Below, piece by piece: positions 40,042 through 48,048 of a stretch of DNA of 64,000 bases. A program made the position numbers and the translations under genes. Location: the NCBI RefSeq assembly GCF_900111105.1, contig NZ_FOGC01000010.1, positions 95,198 to 159,197 on the forward strand, read 5' to 3'. Positions within the stretch are counted from its first letter, which is position 1, and the number at the start of each line of letters is the position of its first letter. The DNA is from Rosenbergiella nectarea (GTDB taxonomy: Bacteria > Pseudomonadota > Gammaproteobacteria > Enterobacterales > Enterobacteriaceae). Below the pieces are notes generated by a model. It made no database searches. It was given only the letters and a program-made list of their open reading frames with translations, and was not told where the DNA came from.

Positions 40042-40430
40042 ATGGAAAATTTTAATAATATATCTGATGACGAGTTTCCTTCGTCATTCACCAACAATAC
40101 TGAATCAAAGAAGCCTCCCCCGAATCGCATTCGCAGACATACAGTTACTGTTCGTTTAAATGACATAGAACTTGCGAGAGTAAATAATTTGAGAAATCAG
40201 CTCAGCAGAAGCTGTTGGCTGAGAAGCTCAACTCTTCAGCAACTCCCTCCATCTGTTCCTGAGGTGAACAAAAATGCCTGGCAAGATCTCACTCACTACA
40301 GAAACTGAACGGTCTTGGTTCATTCCTGCTTCGTAGAGGCGAAGAAGCTAAGCCACTATCGCAGGAAATGAATGCACTGAAGTTGAAGCTGTCGCATGTA
40401 AGAGATGCTCTGCTTACACTCGAAAAATAG
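40042..40430 (+). pseudogene. MobC-like relaxosome accessory protein, frameshifted
   Basis: The first 88 codons (40042-40308) carry the ribbon-helix-helix-type start of plasmid MobC proteins (RRHTVTVRLNDIELARVNNLRNQLSRS) and the VPEVNKNAWQDL segment. The expected C-terminal helix continues only in another frame from about 40293 (LQKLNGLGSF, then LSHVRDALLTLEK) to the TAG at 40428. A frameshift near 40280-40295 has therefore broken the gene. It is followed by a relaxase remnant, the normal mob order. Confidence 0.7.
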
Positions 40431-40439
40431 TTATCCCAG

Positions 40440-40907
40440 ATGAAAGGTATTAATAAAATCAAAAGGGGTAAGAACTTCCGGGGTGTCGTCTCGTATACTC
40501 TTTCCCCTACTCCTCATCACTCAACCGTTCCCCTTGTGATAGGAGGAAACTAGGTAGGCATTTCAGTGGAGGAGTTGACAGCAGAGTTTACCAAAACTCA
40601 GCAACTGAGAGAAGATGTTGAGAAACCTGTATGGCATAACTCGCTACAATTAGCAAAGGCGATTCATTGACTAATGAGTACTGGAAGCACATTGCCGACG
40701 ATTACATGAAGCGGATGGGTTTCTCAGACACTAATCTTCGCTGTTATACTCTTCATGACGACGAAGTAGGACAACACATACACATCATTGCTTCTCGCAT
40801 AAACGTTTTAGAAAATGGCCAGCTTTACCTAGGTAGGAACGAAAACCTAAAGAGCACTCGTATCATTCAGGAGCTTGAAAAAGATCATCAGCTCACCAGA
40901 ACGAAAG
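40440..40907 (+). pseudogene. Relaxase (mobilization nuclease) N-terminal remnant, stopped, frameshifted and cut by IS1
   Basis: Reading from an ATG at 40440, the relaxase start MKGINKIKRGKNFRGVVSYT is followed by an in-frame TAG. The same frame then resumes (VEELTAEFTKTQQLREDVEKPVWHNS) to a TGA at 40668. After a frame change the sequence continues with the HUH-type motif in HDDEVGQHIHIIASRI and NENLKSTRIIQELEKDH. The coding match ends exactly at the IS1 left end. A short LARN...RTGKPGA stretch near 41720-41775, beyond the IS, may be a decayed continuation. The gene is clearly dead. Confidence 0.78.
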
Positions 40908-40962
40908 GGTAATCCATCCAATTAGTTGAAGTTATGTATAATAAGTCTTATGAGGTTTTATC

Positions 40963-41235
40963 ATGGCCAGCGTTACTGTTCATTGTCCTCGATGTCAATC
41001 TGCTCAAGTCTACCGTCATGGTCAAAACCCTAAAGGCCAAGACCGATTTCGTTGCCGTGACTGTCATCGGGTATTTCTACTGCACTACACCTATGAAGCT
41101 CGTAAGCCAGGCGTCAAAGAGCAGATTACCGAAATAGCATTTGATGGTGCGGGAGCCCGTGATACTGCAAAAACGCTTAAAGTCGGTATTAATACCGTTA
41201 TCCGCACTTTAAAAAACTCTCACCAAGGCGAATAA
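40963..41235 (+). CDS. insA: IS1 protein InsA
   Basis: InsA is the 90-residue DNA-binding repressor and N-terminal part of the IS1 transposase. A zinc-finger-like CPRCQ...CRDCHR (C-x2-C...C-x2-C) and the helix-turn-helix ARDTAKTLKVGINTVIRTLK are intact. Near its 3' end lies AAAAAAC (41211-41217), the IS1 programmed -1 frameshift site, which would fuse InsA to InsB. Confidence 0.9.
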   Translation: MASVTVHCPRCQSAQVYRHGQNPKGQDRFRCRDCHRVFLLHYTYEARKPGVKEQITEIAFDGAGARDTAKTLKVGINTVIRTLKNSHQGE

Positions 41236-41656
41236 CTTCCTCTCCGGTTGCGCATGCTGATATTGCTCTTATCTGTGAACTTGATGAGCAATGGGGATTT
41301 GTTGGCAGTAAAGCGCGAGCACACTGACTCTGGTATGCTACAACACCAAAAACGGTGGTGTGCTGGCCTATACATTCGGACCAAGAACAGACGAGACCTG
41401 TCGTGAATGACTTTCTTTGCTTACACCATTTACTATTGGGATGATAACCAGCGATAACTGGGGGAGCTATGCCAGAGAAGTACCACAAGATAGGCATCTG
41501 ACGGGAAAACTTTTTACCCAACGTATTGAGCGAAACACCCTCACTCTCAGGACTCGAATTAAGCGCCTAGCTCGGAAAAAAATTTGCTTCTCACGCTCTG
41601 TTGAGTTGTATGAAAAAGTCATCAGTGCCTTCATTGAGAAATATATGTTCTACTAA
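41211..41656 (+). pseudogene. insB: IS1 InsB transposase frame, inactivated
   Basis: After the A6C slip site the -1 frame gives a good InsB sequence (AHADIALICELDEQWGFVGSKARAH), but it meets a TGA where Trp is expected and then a frameshift at about 41335. A second TGA stands where Leu is expected (CRE-stop-LSLLTPF, near 41404). The remaining frame (TPFTIGMITSDNWGSYAREV to FIEKYMFY) is otherwise intact to its natural end. The element cannot transpose by itself. Confidence 0.85.
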
Positions 41657-41814
41657 TTGGATGCACTACCAAAAAATGGCCAGATAGCTATATTATATGC
41701 TCAGCACTATCTCCAAAAATAATCTAGCCAGAAACTCATCATCAAAGAAAAGGACCGGCAAACCCGGAGCTGCCTAAGCCTGTTAGAACCCGCTTATTGG
41801 AAAGTGGTCGTCGG

Positions 41815-42078
41815 CTATTCGATACCGTACTTTTTCTCAGTCACGAAAACCGGAACTTTCCAGTTGGGGCCTTTAAGCGTATGGCCTTTATCATCTTTAG
41901 TCAACTTACCTTCTTCAACCAACCGATGATAAGTTGACAGTAATTCGCCATTTTCTATTACCTGGAATTTATAATTAACATACATCCGATCAATTCCGGG
42001 ATAGGACGTTCTAGGTGCGAAGTGTAGCAGAACGTCTTCAACGCTCTCATTCTTAATGATATTTTCTATTTGTGACAT
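41815..42078 (-). CDS. Putative bacteriocin immunity protein
   Basis: This intact 87-residue acidic/basic mixed protein has no signal or membrane segment. It starts at the ATG at 42078 with GGAGG six bases upstream. Its start codon overlaps by one base the stop codon that the upstream bacteriocin would have if its last frameshift were repaired (TAATG), the coupling expected of a toxin-immunity pair. The C-terminal GHTLKGPNWKVPVFVTEKKYGIE region looks conserved, but I cannot name the immunity family. If the toxin is dead, the gene could persist as an orphan immunity that protects against kin. Confidence 0.65.
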   Translation of the reverse strand: MSQIENIIKNESVEDVLLHFAPRTSYPGIDRMYVNYKFQVIENGELLSTYHRLVEEGKLTKDDKGHTLKGPNWKVPVFVTEKKYGIE

Positions 42079-43994
42079 TATTGGCCTCCTTGTAATTTCT
42101 TTAACTCTGCTGTTTCATAGGCTTCTTTAGCCTCTGGAGTATATAGTGGCTCTTTTTTTCATTAACTTTATAATCCTCAAGTGTTGCTGTATGCGCATCA
42201 TTCCAGACTGATTCGTCTTCTACACCATCAGGAACACCCAACGCATGATAGCGCTCTAGCTCACGGAGCTCGTGGCTATAATAGCGTTTATCAATATCTG
42301 TAGGCTGCAACTCTCCCTTCAGGATGCTCTCCAGACGGTCTATCATTACCTTATTATCAGGAGAGTCGCCAAAACGGCTGGTATGGAGTTTTACTTTGTC
42401 CACTCCTATCTGGTCAATACTGATGCCCTTCCAATCAAGATTTTTAGTTGGTCCACCAGCTTTATCAGGGTTATAAGGACGATTACTGTATTTACCTTTG
42501 GCGTTTGTCTCCCCGTAGGGCTTGTTAAACACAGCGTAGACGGGCTTAAGCTCGGAGTCAGCCGGGAACACGATAATGGTATCTCGGATAACCTCCTCCG
42601 GTTTCGGGTAGATCGTCACCGTCGTGCGGTCAGGAATCTGCACCGGTCCCCCGGTATGCGCCACAGTGGTACTGGCCCTGTAAGAATGGTCGGGCCTTCA
42701 GCACTAGGCGCTTCAGCAGGGCTGGTTAGGATGGTACGCGCTGGCACACCTGCCTCTTCCGGGGTTGTGAAGCCATAATAGCCGGTAGCTGAGTCGAATA
42801 TCGCATTCACCCCCCTTACTGGGGTGGGTGCCGGTGTTCTGACCAGCTGGGTGACAATAGCTCCATCCTGAATACGCAGCACACCGCGCACTTGAAGAGT
42901 AATATTTTTTCCCGTATTTGCTGCATTACGGAGGGTATCTTCATCCGGTAGGGACAGCGTGTCTGCCGGCATTACAGCTGAAAAAATATTATTTACCGTG
43001 CGGCCTGGTACGTTGCCACTGCCTTCACCAGCGTTTCAGAATGGAATAGCAAACTGATACCAAGCCCAATTGCACCACCGGCGTTCGACATAAGAAGACG
43101 TCCCTGTTCAGATAACGTTTTTTCAATAGTATTACGAACCTGGCCCGCTACTGGTTGATCCAGTGTGATACTGCCTATGCCGGCTACGGAATATCGTACT
43201 GGAGCAAGACTGACAACGTATGTTGCCGGGAAACCGCGTATCGGCATAACAGTAGAAGAACGCAGTTTCTGCTCAGCATCTGCGCGCACTTCGGCATGCT
43301 TACGAGCCTCTTCTTCCGCTTTCCTGCCTGCTTCTTCCGCCGCTTTTTTCTCCGCATCAGCTCTCTTCTTGGCTTCATCCGCAACCTGTTGTTGCGCTAT
43401 CAATCCCGCTACCCGCTCAGCCGCACCAGGTACGGACAGAAACTGTTTTGCAGCCTGCTGGCCGGCTTGCTGCTGACGTTCCGGTTCTCCCCGGTTGAAA
43501 TCCAGCTCAGGGAACATTTCACCGGGTTCTTTATGTTTAGCTTTTGCCACGGCAACCTGAAGGTTCTCTTCCTGTGTATATGACCTGGGAGAGGCCTGCT
43601 GTACTTCAATGGATTTACCTGAAGTATCCAAGATAACCCTATACTGGAAGCCATCGATGACGGTGTCAAAAGTACCGTCAGGATTAAAAACCGGTGTTGC
43701 GGGTTTAACTACGTTACCGCCGCGGCCTCCCGGTGGAGCTCCGGTATTTCCACCATTGTTCCCTGAAGGTCCCCAGGTTTTACTCCACCCCCCAGTTATA
43801 TTGATAGCTATGCTACCGTCAGGAAGGGTCGTTGTGACCGGCCCTTTTCCCGGATTATAGCTCCATCCCCAGCCTCCGGTTACCGAATTGCCCGGCCCTC
43901 CTGGGGCCGATGTTCCCTTTATGCCTCCGGTTGGTCCGCGGTCACGGCCGCCAAATTGATTGTTATGGGCATTTTCGCCCCCGTTTCCACTCAT
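42078..43994 (-). pseudogene. Colicin/S-type-pyocin-like bacteriocin with three frameshifts
   Basis: Translation would start at the ATG at 43994 behind AGGAGGT. The first frame (to 42993) has a Gly-rich, Asn-rich N-terminus like the TolB-binding translocation domain of nuclease colicins (MSGNGGENAHNNQFGGRDRG), then a charged coiled coil (EEAGRKAEEEARKHAEVRADAEQKL). The second frame (about 43033-42665) carries the pyocin-S-type beta domain (LPDEDTLRNAANTGKNITLQVRG; DSATGYYGFTTPEEAG). The third (42664-42160) has VFPADSELKPVYAVF and a C-terminal killing region with conserved KLHTSRFG, YSHELRELERY and WNDAHTATLEDY. The natural end (EPLYTPEAKEAYET...LQGGQ-stop) is in yet another frame. Breaks lie near 43033, 42668 and 42153-42159. 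Enzyme type of the toxin is not certain; a nuclease is likely. Confidence 0.75.
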
Positions 43995-44529
43995 GGATAC
44001 CTCCTGTAGCCTCAAAGTTAAACGCTGCACATAAAAATATTTTAATATGTACGGCAGTTAAACTACTCTAGCTAACGGGGAATTCCTTGACTCTTGTCAA
44101 TTTTAAGAAATATTGCTTGGTGAGTATTAAGGTAGCCATAGTGGTTGAACTAGTTAGAAAATGGCTATTTGAATTGGTCGCCTAACAACACCTATTGTTC
44201 CGCTGCTCGATAAACCTCAAATAGGCAGTACAGGGAATATTTAGCTGGCGGCTCTCCATAATATTATCGGTGTGAAATGACACCAGACCATATTCCGTTA
44301 GTTCTCGTAGATACACCTCCAGCGCCCTTTGTAAGACGGTAACCGATAACAGTATTCTGATATTTTTTAAAAATATAAGTTTAGAATAGACTATATTTAT
44401 TCTTGTGTTATCGATACTAATAAAAATTATAAAAAGCCTTTTTTTAAATATTATTCAATGGTTAATTTATTCTTTAAAGAACGGAAAAGGTGAAAGCTTC
44501 TTATTTCAATGAATGATTTAATTTAAGGG

Positions 44530-44548
44530 ACTTTCCTTGAAGGAAAGT
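44530..44548. repeat. Perfect 19-nt palindrome
   Basis: ACTTTCCTT-G-AAGGAAAGT is a 9-bp perfect inverted repeat around one base, in the gene-free block. No T-tract follows, so it is not a simple terminator. A related half (CTTTTCCTTTAAGGAG) occurs about 30 bp later. Confidence 0.5.
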
Positions 44549-44735
44549 AAGGAAGCATGACGTGAGGCGTTGAAAATACTTTTCCTTTAAGGAGTATATC
44601 TTCTCTGAAAAAGATTAATTAAACTTTTAACCTCTACTTTTAAAAGTACCAATTAAGTAAAAAGGATAAATATTTTTTGAATTAATTTCATAGTGAAAAT
44701 TTAACAAACCTCTACTTATTTATATCGATCTTCCC

Positions 44736-44759
44736 CCCGCAGCAAAATACCCCTGCGGG
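44736..44759 (-). terminator. Stem-loop after the alpha/beta hydrolase gene
   Basis: The stem CCCGCAG/CTGCGGG (44736-44742 with 44753-44759) lies 13 bp beyond the stop codon of the minus-strand hydrolase gene. There is no clear T-tract, so strength is uncertain. Confidence 0.5.
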
Positions 44760-44772
44760 AGGCTATCTTTTA

Positions 44773-45531
44773 TCAGGAATATTTCTTAATAAATGCACTC
44801 ATTATCGCCACGAGCTTCTCTGTTGCCTCAAGCGGCAGTAAATGGCCGCAGCCGTCAATAATCTGATACTCGTGAGGTGAGAACTGGTGAAGCGTCGAGG
44901 ACAGCTGCTGCTCCAGCCGTGGAACATTATCGTCTTCTTCCCCTAACAATAATAACGCTGGAAGCGTTATATCTTCAAAGCGTTGAGTAAAATCCTCTTG
45001 GCTCGCGGTTTTCGCCCAATAAGGGAAGGCTGCGGGGTTGGCCCTTAATACATCGTCAAGGGTACGTTGCTCAAGTTCTGGTGATAAAGGTTTATGGTGA
45101 GAACCTGCCACAAATTGGCTGGCATGTTCGCGTGTTGCCTGCCACTCATATTGCATCGCAAATTGCTGATCGGTCATGGGTTGCGGGCATAGAGGTGAAG
45201 GCGCCGTTAAGATAATCCCCGCCACCTCTGTCGGGGCTTCAAGCGCCATCGCGGCAACCAGCTTTCCGGTCATGGAGTGGCCGATGAGCCATGGCTGACT
45301 CACCCCTAATTCTTTTAAGGTTGCCCTAACAGCCTCGGCTTGCGTTGCGATGGATGCCGGTGAAAGGTGGGCAGAGTCACCGAAACCCGGCATATCGAGT
45401 GAGATACAATAAAAGTGCTGTGAGAGGGCTTCGATGACAGGCAGCCAAGTCTGTGCGGAGCCGCCAAGATAATGCATAAAGACTAAGGGGGGCTGGTGTG
45501 GGTCGCCTTTTTGAATTGATGTTAATATCAT
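44773..45531 (-). CDS. Alpha/beta-fold hydrolase
   Basis: This 252-residue protein has the alpha/beta-hydrolase layout: oxyanion-region HYLGGS near residue 20, DMPGFGDS, the nucleophile elbow GHSMTG (Ser86), an acid in LLLLGEEDDNVP and the catalytic His in DGCGHLLPLE. There is no signal peptide, so it is cytoplasmic. The substrate is unknown; similar proteins are esterases or C-C hydrolases. It is the first gene to the right of the island and stands alone. Confidence 0.85.
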   Translation of the reverse strand: MILTSIQKGDPHQPPLVFMHYLGGSAQTWLPVIEALSQHFYCISLDMPGFGDSAHLSPASIATQAEAVRATLKELGVSQPWLIGHSMTGKLVAAMALEAPTEVAGIILTAPSPLCPQPMTDQQFAMQYEWQATREHASQFVAGSHHKPLSPELEQRTLDDVLRANPAAFPYWAKTASQEDFTQRFEDITLPALLLLGEEDDNVPRLEQQLSSTLHQFSPHEYQIIDGCGHLLPLEATEKLVAIMSAFIKKYS

Positions 45532-45793
45532 CCTAACCTCTGAGTAGTGAGTTTTCTTACTCTTAAGCGTAATCCCTCTTTCTGGCTCTACCTGAGGTTT
45601 CTACAACAAAATGTGTCGTTTCTTCTCATCTTCCTAGAAATCGTTAAGATTGACATGCTTTGTCATACTCTTTGTAGCAATCCTATCAGTTTTACTAAAT
45701 CGCCTGACATGACATCCCGTACACTAGGCAGCATCAATTGACGTTCGGCATCATTGACGTTATCAATCCGCTTAGGATTACTTTGGAGTCATT

Positions 45794-46168
45794 ATGAAAT
45801 TATTCGCTAACTGGAAAACACTTTCTCTGCTATCACTTTCAGCATTAATGGTGAGCCAGTCTGTCTTGGCAGACGGCCCAGGCAGAGGAGGGGATGATCG
45901 CCATGACGGAGGCCCTTCTCATGGAGAGTATCGCCGTCACGATGATGGCCCACGTCATTTCTCATATCGTGGCCATGATTTTGATCGGGGTCGCCCAGTA
46001 CCCAATGATTTTCGCGGCCCCGACTATCGCGTCGATGATTGGCGCGACCGCGGGCTACCCTCCCCGCCACATGGCCAACATTGGGCTTATGTCGACGGGA
46101 ATTATCTTTTAGTGGCGGCGACCACGGGGATCATTACCTCAATTATCCTTAACGGTATGCATCCGTAA
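45794..46168 (+). CDS. RcnB-family periplasmic protein, His/Asp/Gly-rich
   Basis: This 124-residue protein has a signal peptide (MKLFANWKTLSLLSLSALMVSQSVLA, cleaved before DGPG). A low-complexity Gly/His/Asp/Arg segment (about residues 28-75) follows, then the RcnB signature DWRDRGLPSPPHGQHWAYVDGNYLLVAATTG and a short hydrophobic C-terminus. RcnB in E. coli is a periplasmic protein tied to nickel/cobalt efflux. The His-rich stretch could bind metal, but no rcnA gene is near. The start at 45794 has GGAG at good distance. Confidence 0.82.
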   Translation: MKLFANWKTLSLLSLSALMVSQSVLADGPGRGGDDRHDGGPSHGEYRRHDDGPRHFSYRGHDFDRGRPVPNDFRGPDYRVDDWRDRGLPSPPHGQHWAYVDGNYLLVAATTGIITSIILNGMHP

Positions 46169-46174
46169 TCCCCC

Positions 46175-46204
46175 GCCCCTCAGGTACTCTGCCTGAGGGG
46201 CTTT
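46175..46204 (+). terminator. Terminator of the RcnB-like gene
   Basis: A 10-bp perfect stem GCCCCTCAGG/CCTGAGGGGC (46175-46184 with 46192-46201) is followed by TTT, 7 bp after the stop codon. Confidence 0.85.
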
Positions 46205-46294
46205 AGCTAATTTCAGTCTTTCTAAATGCCTAATATGTAGTTTGGCACCTTCCCTTATTCGATTAGATTTCTAAAAAACGAATAAGGAATATCT

Positions 46295-47278
46295 ATGAAA
46301 CGTCTACTCGTCAGTTTACTTATCGCTGCAACCTTCCCCTTTACCACGATCGCCGCCCCCATCGTTATTGGCTACCAAACTGGTGTAGATCCGTCAAAAG
46401 GCGCTCAAGCGGACGGTGTGTTTGATGAAACGATCGGCCAACCACTCGATTGGCGACGCTTCAATAGCGGCCCCGAGGTTGTCGCCGCATTAGCCTCAGG
46501 TTCTATTCAGATCGGTAATTTAGGCTCTAGCCCCTTTGCTGCCGCTACTTCGCGGAAACTCCCTATTGTCGCCTTCCTAGTCTCGACTCAAATCCACGGT
46601 GCTGAAGCCTTGGTCGTACGCAATGCTAGCCATATCAATAGTTATCAGGATTTGAAAGGTAAGACCTTGGCGACACCTTTTGTCTCGACGTCTCACTACA
46701 GTTTACTGGCGGCATTGAAGCACTGGGGCTACAAACCCGGTGACGTGAAAATTGTTAACCTTAATCCTCCTGAGATTGCCGCGGCATGGAAAAGAGGGGA
46801 TATAGATGGCGCCTTTGTCTGGTCACCCGCCCTTAGCCTAATCGAAAAAGATGGCAAAGTGCTGACTGATGCTAAACAGGTGGGTGAATGGGGAAATCCT
46901 ACTTTCGAGGTGTGGGTCGCGCGTAAAGACTTTGCTGAACAACACCCAGAAGTCTTAGCAAAGACTGCGCAGGTTGTGCTGGAGAGTTTCGACCATTATG
47001 CCCAACATCCTGAGAATTACGGCGCCACCAGCGAAAACGCTAAGAAGATCGCTAAATTAGTGGGGGTATCCGCACCCGACATTCCCGGGCTACTGTCTGG
47101 AAGCGTTTATCCGACCTATAGCCAACAACTTAGCCCGACATTTCTGGGAGGAGGCACCGCAACCGCCACCAAAGCGACTGCCGAGTTTTTGGTTGAACAA
47201 CATCGCATTCCTGCCGTGTTACCTGACTATAGCCCGTTTATCAGCGACAAATTCGTCAAGTTGAGTCGTCAACCATGA
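46295..47278 (+). CDS. tauA: Taurine ABC transporter periplasmic binding protein TauA
   Basis: TauA captures taurine in the periplasm for the TauBC importer. The 327-residue protein has a signal peptide (MKRLLVSLLIAATFPFTTIAA) and then VIGYQTGVDPSKGAQADGVFDE, FNSGPEVVAALASGSIQIGNLGSSPFAAA and GAFVWSPAL, all typical of TauA/SsuA-like sulfonate binders. It is the first gene of tauABCD; its stop overlaps the tauB start. In E. coli the operon is induced by sulfate starvation through Cbl and CysB; no operator is assigned here. Confidence 0.95.
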   Translation: MKRLLVSLLIAATFPFTTIAAPIVIGYQTGVDPSKGAQADGVFDETIGQPLDWRRFNSGPEVVAALASGSIQIGNLGSSPFAAATSRKLPIVAFLVSTQIHGAEALVVRNASHINSYQDLKGKTLATPFVSTSHYSLLAALKHWGYKPGDVKIVNLNPPEIAAAWKRGDIDGAFVWSPALSLIEKDGKVLTDAKQVGEWGNPTFEVWVARKDFAEQHPEVLAKTAQVVLESFDHYAQHPENYGATSENAKKIAKLVGVSAPDIPGLLSGSVYPTYSQQLSPTFLGGGTATATKATAEFLVEQHRIPAVLPDYSPFISDKFVKLSRQP

Positions 47279-48048
47279 GTCAGCTACAGATCATCAAGGG
47301 GCAATTAACCTTCACTCATGGCGACGTGCAGCGACCTATCTTCGATAAGATGACGATGTCGATTAACAAAGGGGGAAGCGTGGTACTACTCGGCCCTTCT
47401 GGATGCGGTAAATCTACCCTACTGAACGTGTTTGCCGGCTTTCAACCCTTGGATCAAGGGCAGGTTACGCTAAACAATCAATGTCTTAGTGGACCTTCGG
47501 GACAGCGTGCGGTGGTTTTTCAAGATGATGCCTTATTACCTTGGTTAAATGCCGAACACAATGTCGAGATCGGCCTTAAAATCCAAGGTGTTCCCAAGGC
47601 ACAGCGTCAAAAAATTACCAATGACTATCTCGAGTTGGTCGGATTAGCCGCCCATGCTAAGCAGCCGATTCAACGACTCTCCGGGGGGCAACGGCAACGT
47701 CTGGGTCTCGCTCGCGCCCTCGCGATTAACCCTGACTTTCTGCTATTGGATGAACCCTTTGGGGCACTGGATGCGCTGACACGGGAAAAAATGCAAGCGC
47801 TTCTACTGACTATTTGGAAAGAGACGGGCGTGGGCTTTCTGTTAATCACCCATAGTGTTGATGAAGCCCTATTATTGGCCACTGATTTATATCTGCTACA
47901 AGGGCCGCCTACGCAAATTATGACACACCAGCAGCCCCCCTTTGCCCGTCGTTTTCTAGACGGTGAAACGGTCAGATCGCTCAAGTCTGATAGCCGCTTC
48001 ACTCATGACCGGCAATCCTTACTGGATCAATTACTGGAGGTCGCATGA
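47275..48048 (+). CDS. tauB: Taurine ABC transporter ATP-binding protein TauB
   Basis: TauB is the ATPase of the taurine importer. In its 257 residues are Walker [10 protein letters not shown] (about residue 40), VFQDDALLPWLN after the Q-loop, the signature LSGGQRQR, Walker B FLLLDEPFGALD and the switch LLITHSVDEALLLA. It overlaps tauA and tauC by 4 bp at each end (ATGA), so the operon is translationally coupled. Confidence 0.95.
   Translation: MSQLQIIKGQLTFTHGDVQRPIFDKMTMSINKGGSVVLLGPSGCGKSTLLNVFAGFQPLDQGQVTLNNQCLSGPSGQRAVVFQDDALLPWLNAEHNVEIGLKIQGVPKAQRQKITNDYLELVGLAAHAKQPIQRLSGGQRQRLGLARALAINPDFLLLDEPFGALDALTREKMQALLLTIWKETGVGFLLITHSVDEALLLATDLYLLQGPPTQIMTHQQPPFARRFLDGETVRSLKSDSRFTHDRQSLLDQLLEVA

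Larger units (their letters stand above)
40908..41670 (+). mobile_element. IS1-family insertion sequence, 763 bp, transposase decayed
   Basis: Terminal inverted repeats are visible: GGTAATCCATCCAATTAGT at 40908 and, on the reverse strand from 41670, GGTAGTGCATCCAATTAGT; 20 of the first 23 bases agree. The length is almost that of IS1 (about 768 bp). Inside are insA and a broken insB with the A6C frameshift site. No 8- or 9-bp target duplication is seen (gaacgaaag on the left, aaaaaatgg on the right), so one flank may have been deleted after insertion. It interrupts the relaxase remnant. Confidence 0.88.
43995..44772. other. 778-bp AT-rich region without genes, right end of the island
   Basis: Both strands have frequent stops and no frame with a believable ribosome site. 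It should contain the bacteriocin promoter near 44000-44100; a LexA (CTG-N10-CAG) box, usual for colicins, was sought but not found. A GCACATAAAAATATTTTAATATGTAC imperfect inverted repeat lies in part at 44027-44054. A stem-loop at 44736-44759 serves the hydrolase gene side. Confidence 0.5.

Noticed and set aside
43155-43583. Long plus-strand frames inside the bacteriocin gene
   Set aside because: They are antisense shadows of the Gln/Glu/Ala-rich coiled coil and have no initiation signals.
44027-44060. LexA (SOS) box upstream of the bacteriocin
   Set aside because: An inverted AT repeat is present between a CTG and a CAG, but the spacing is far from CTG-N10-CAG.
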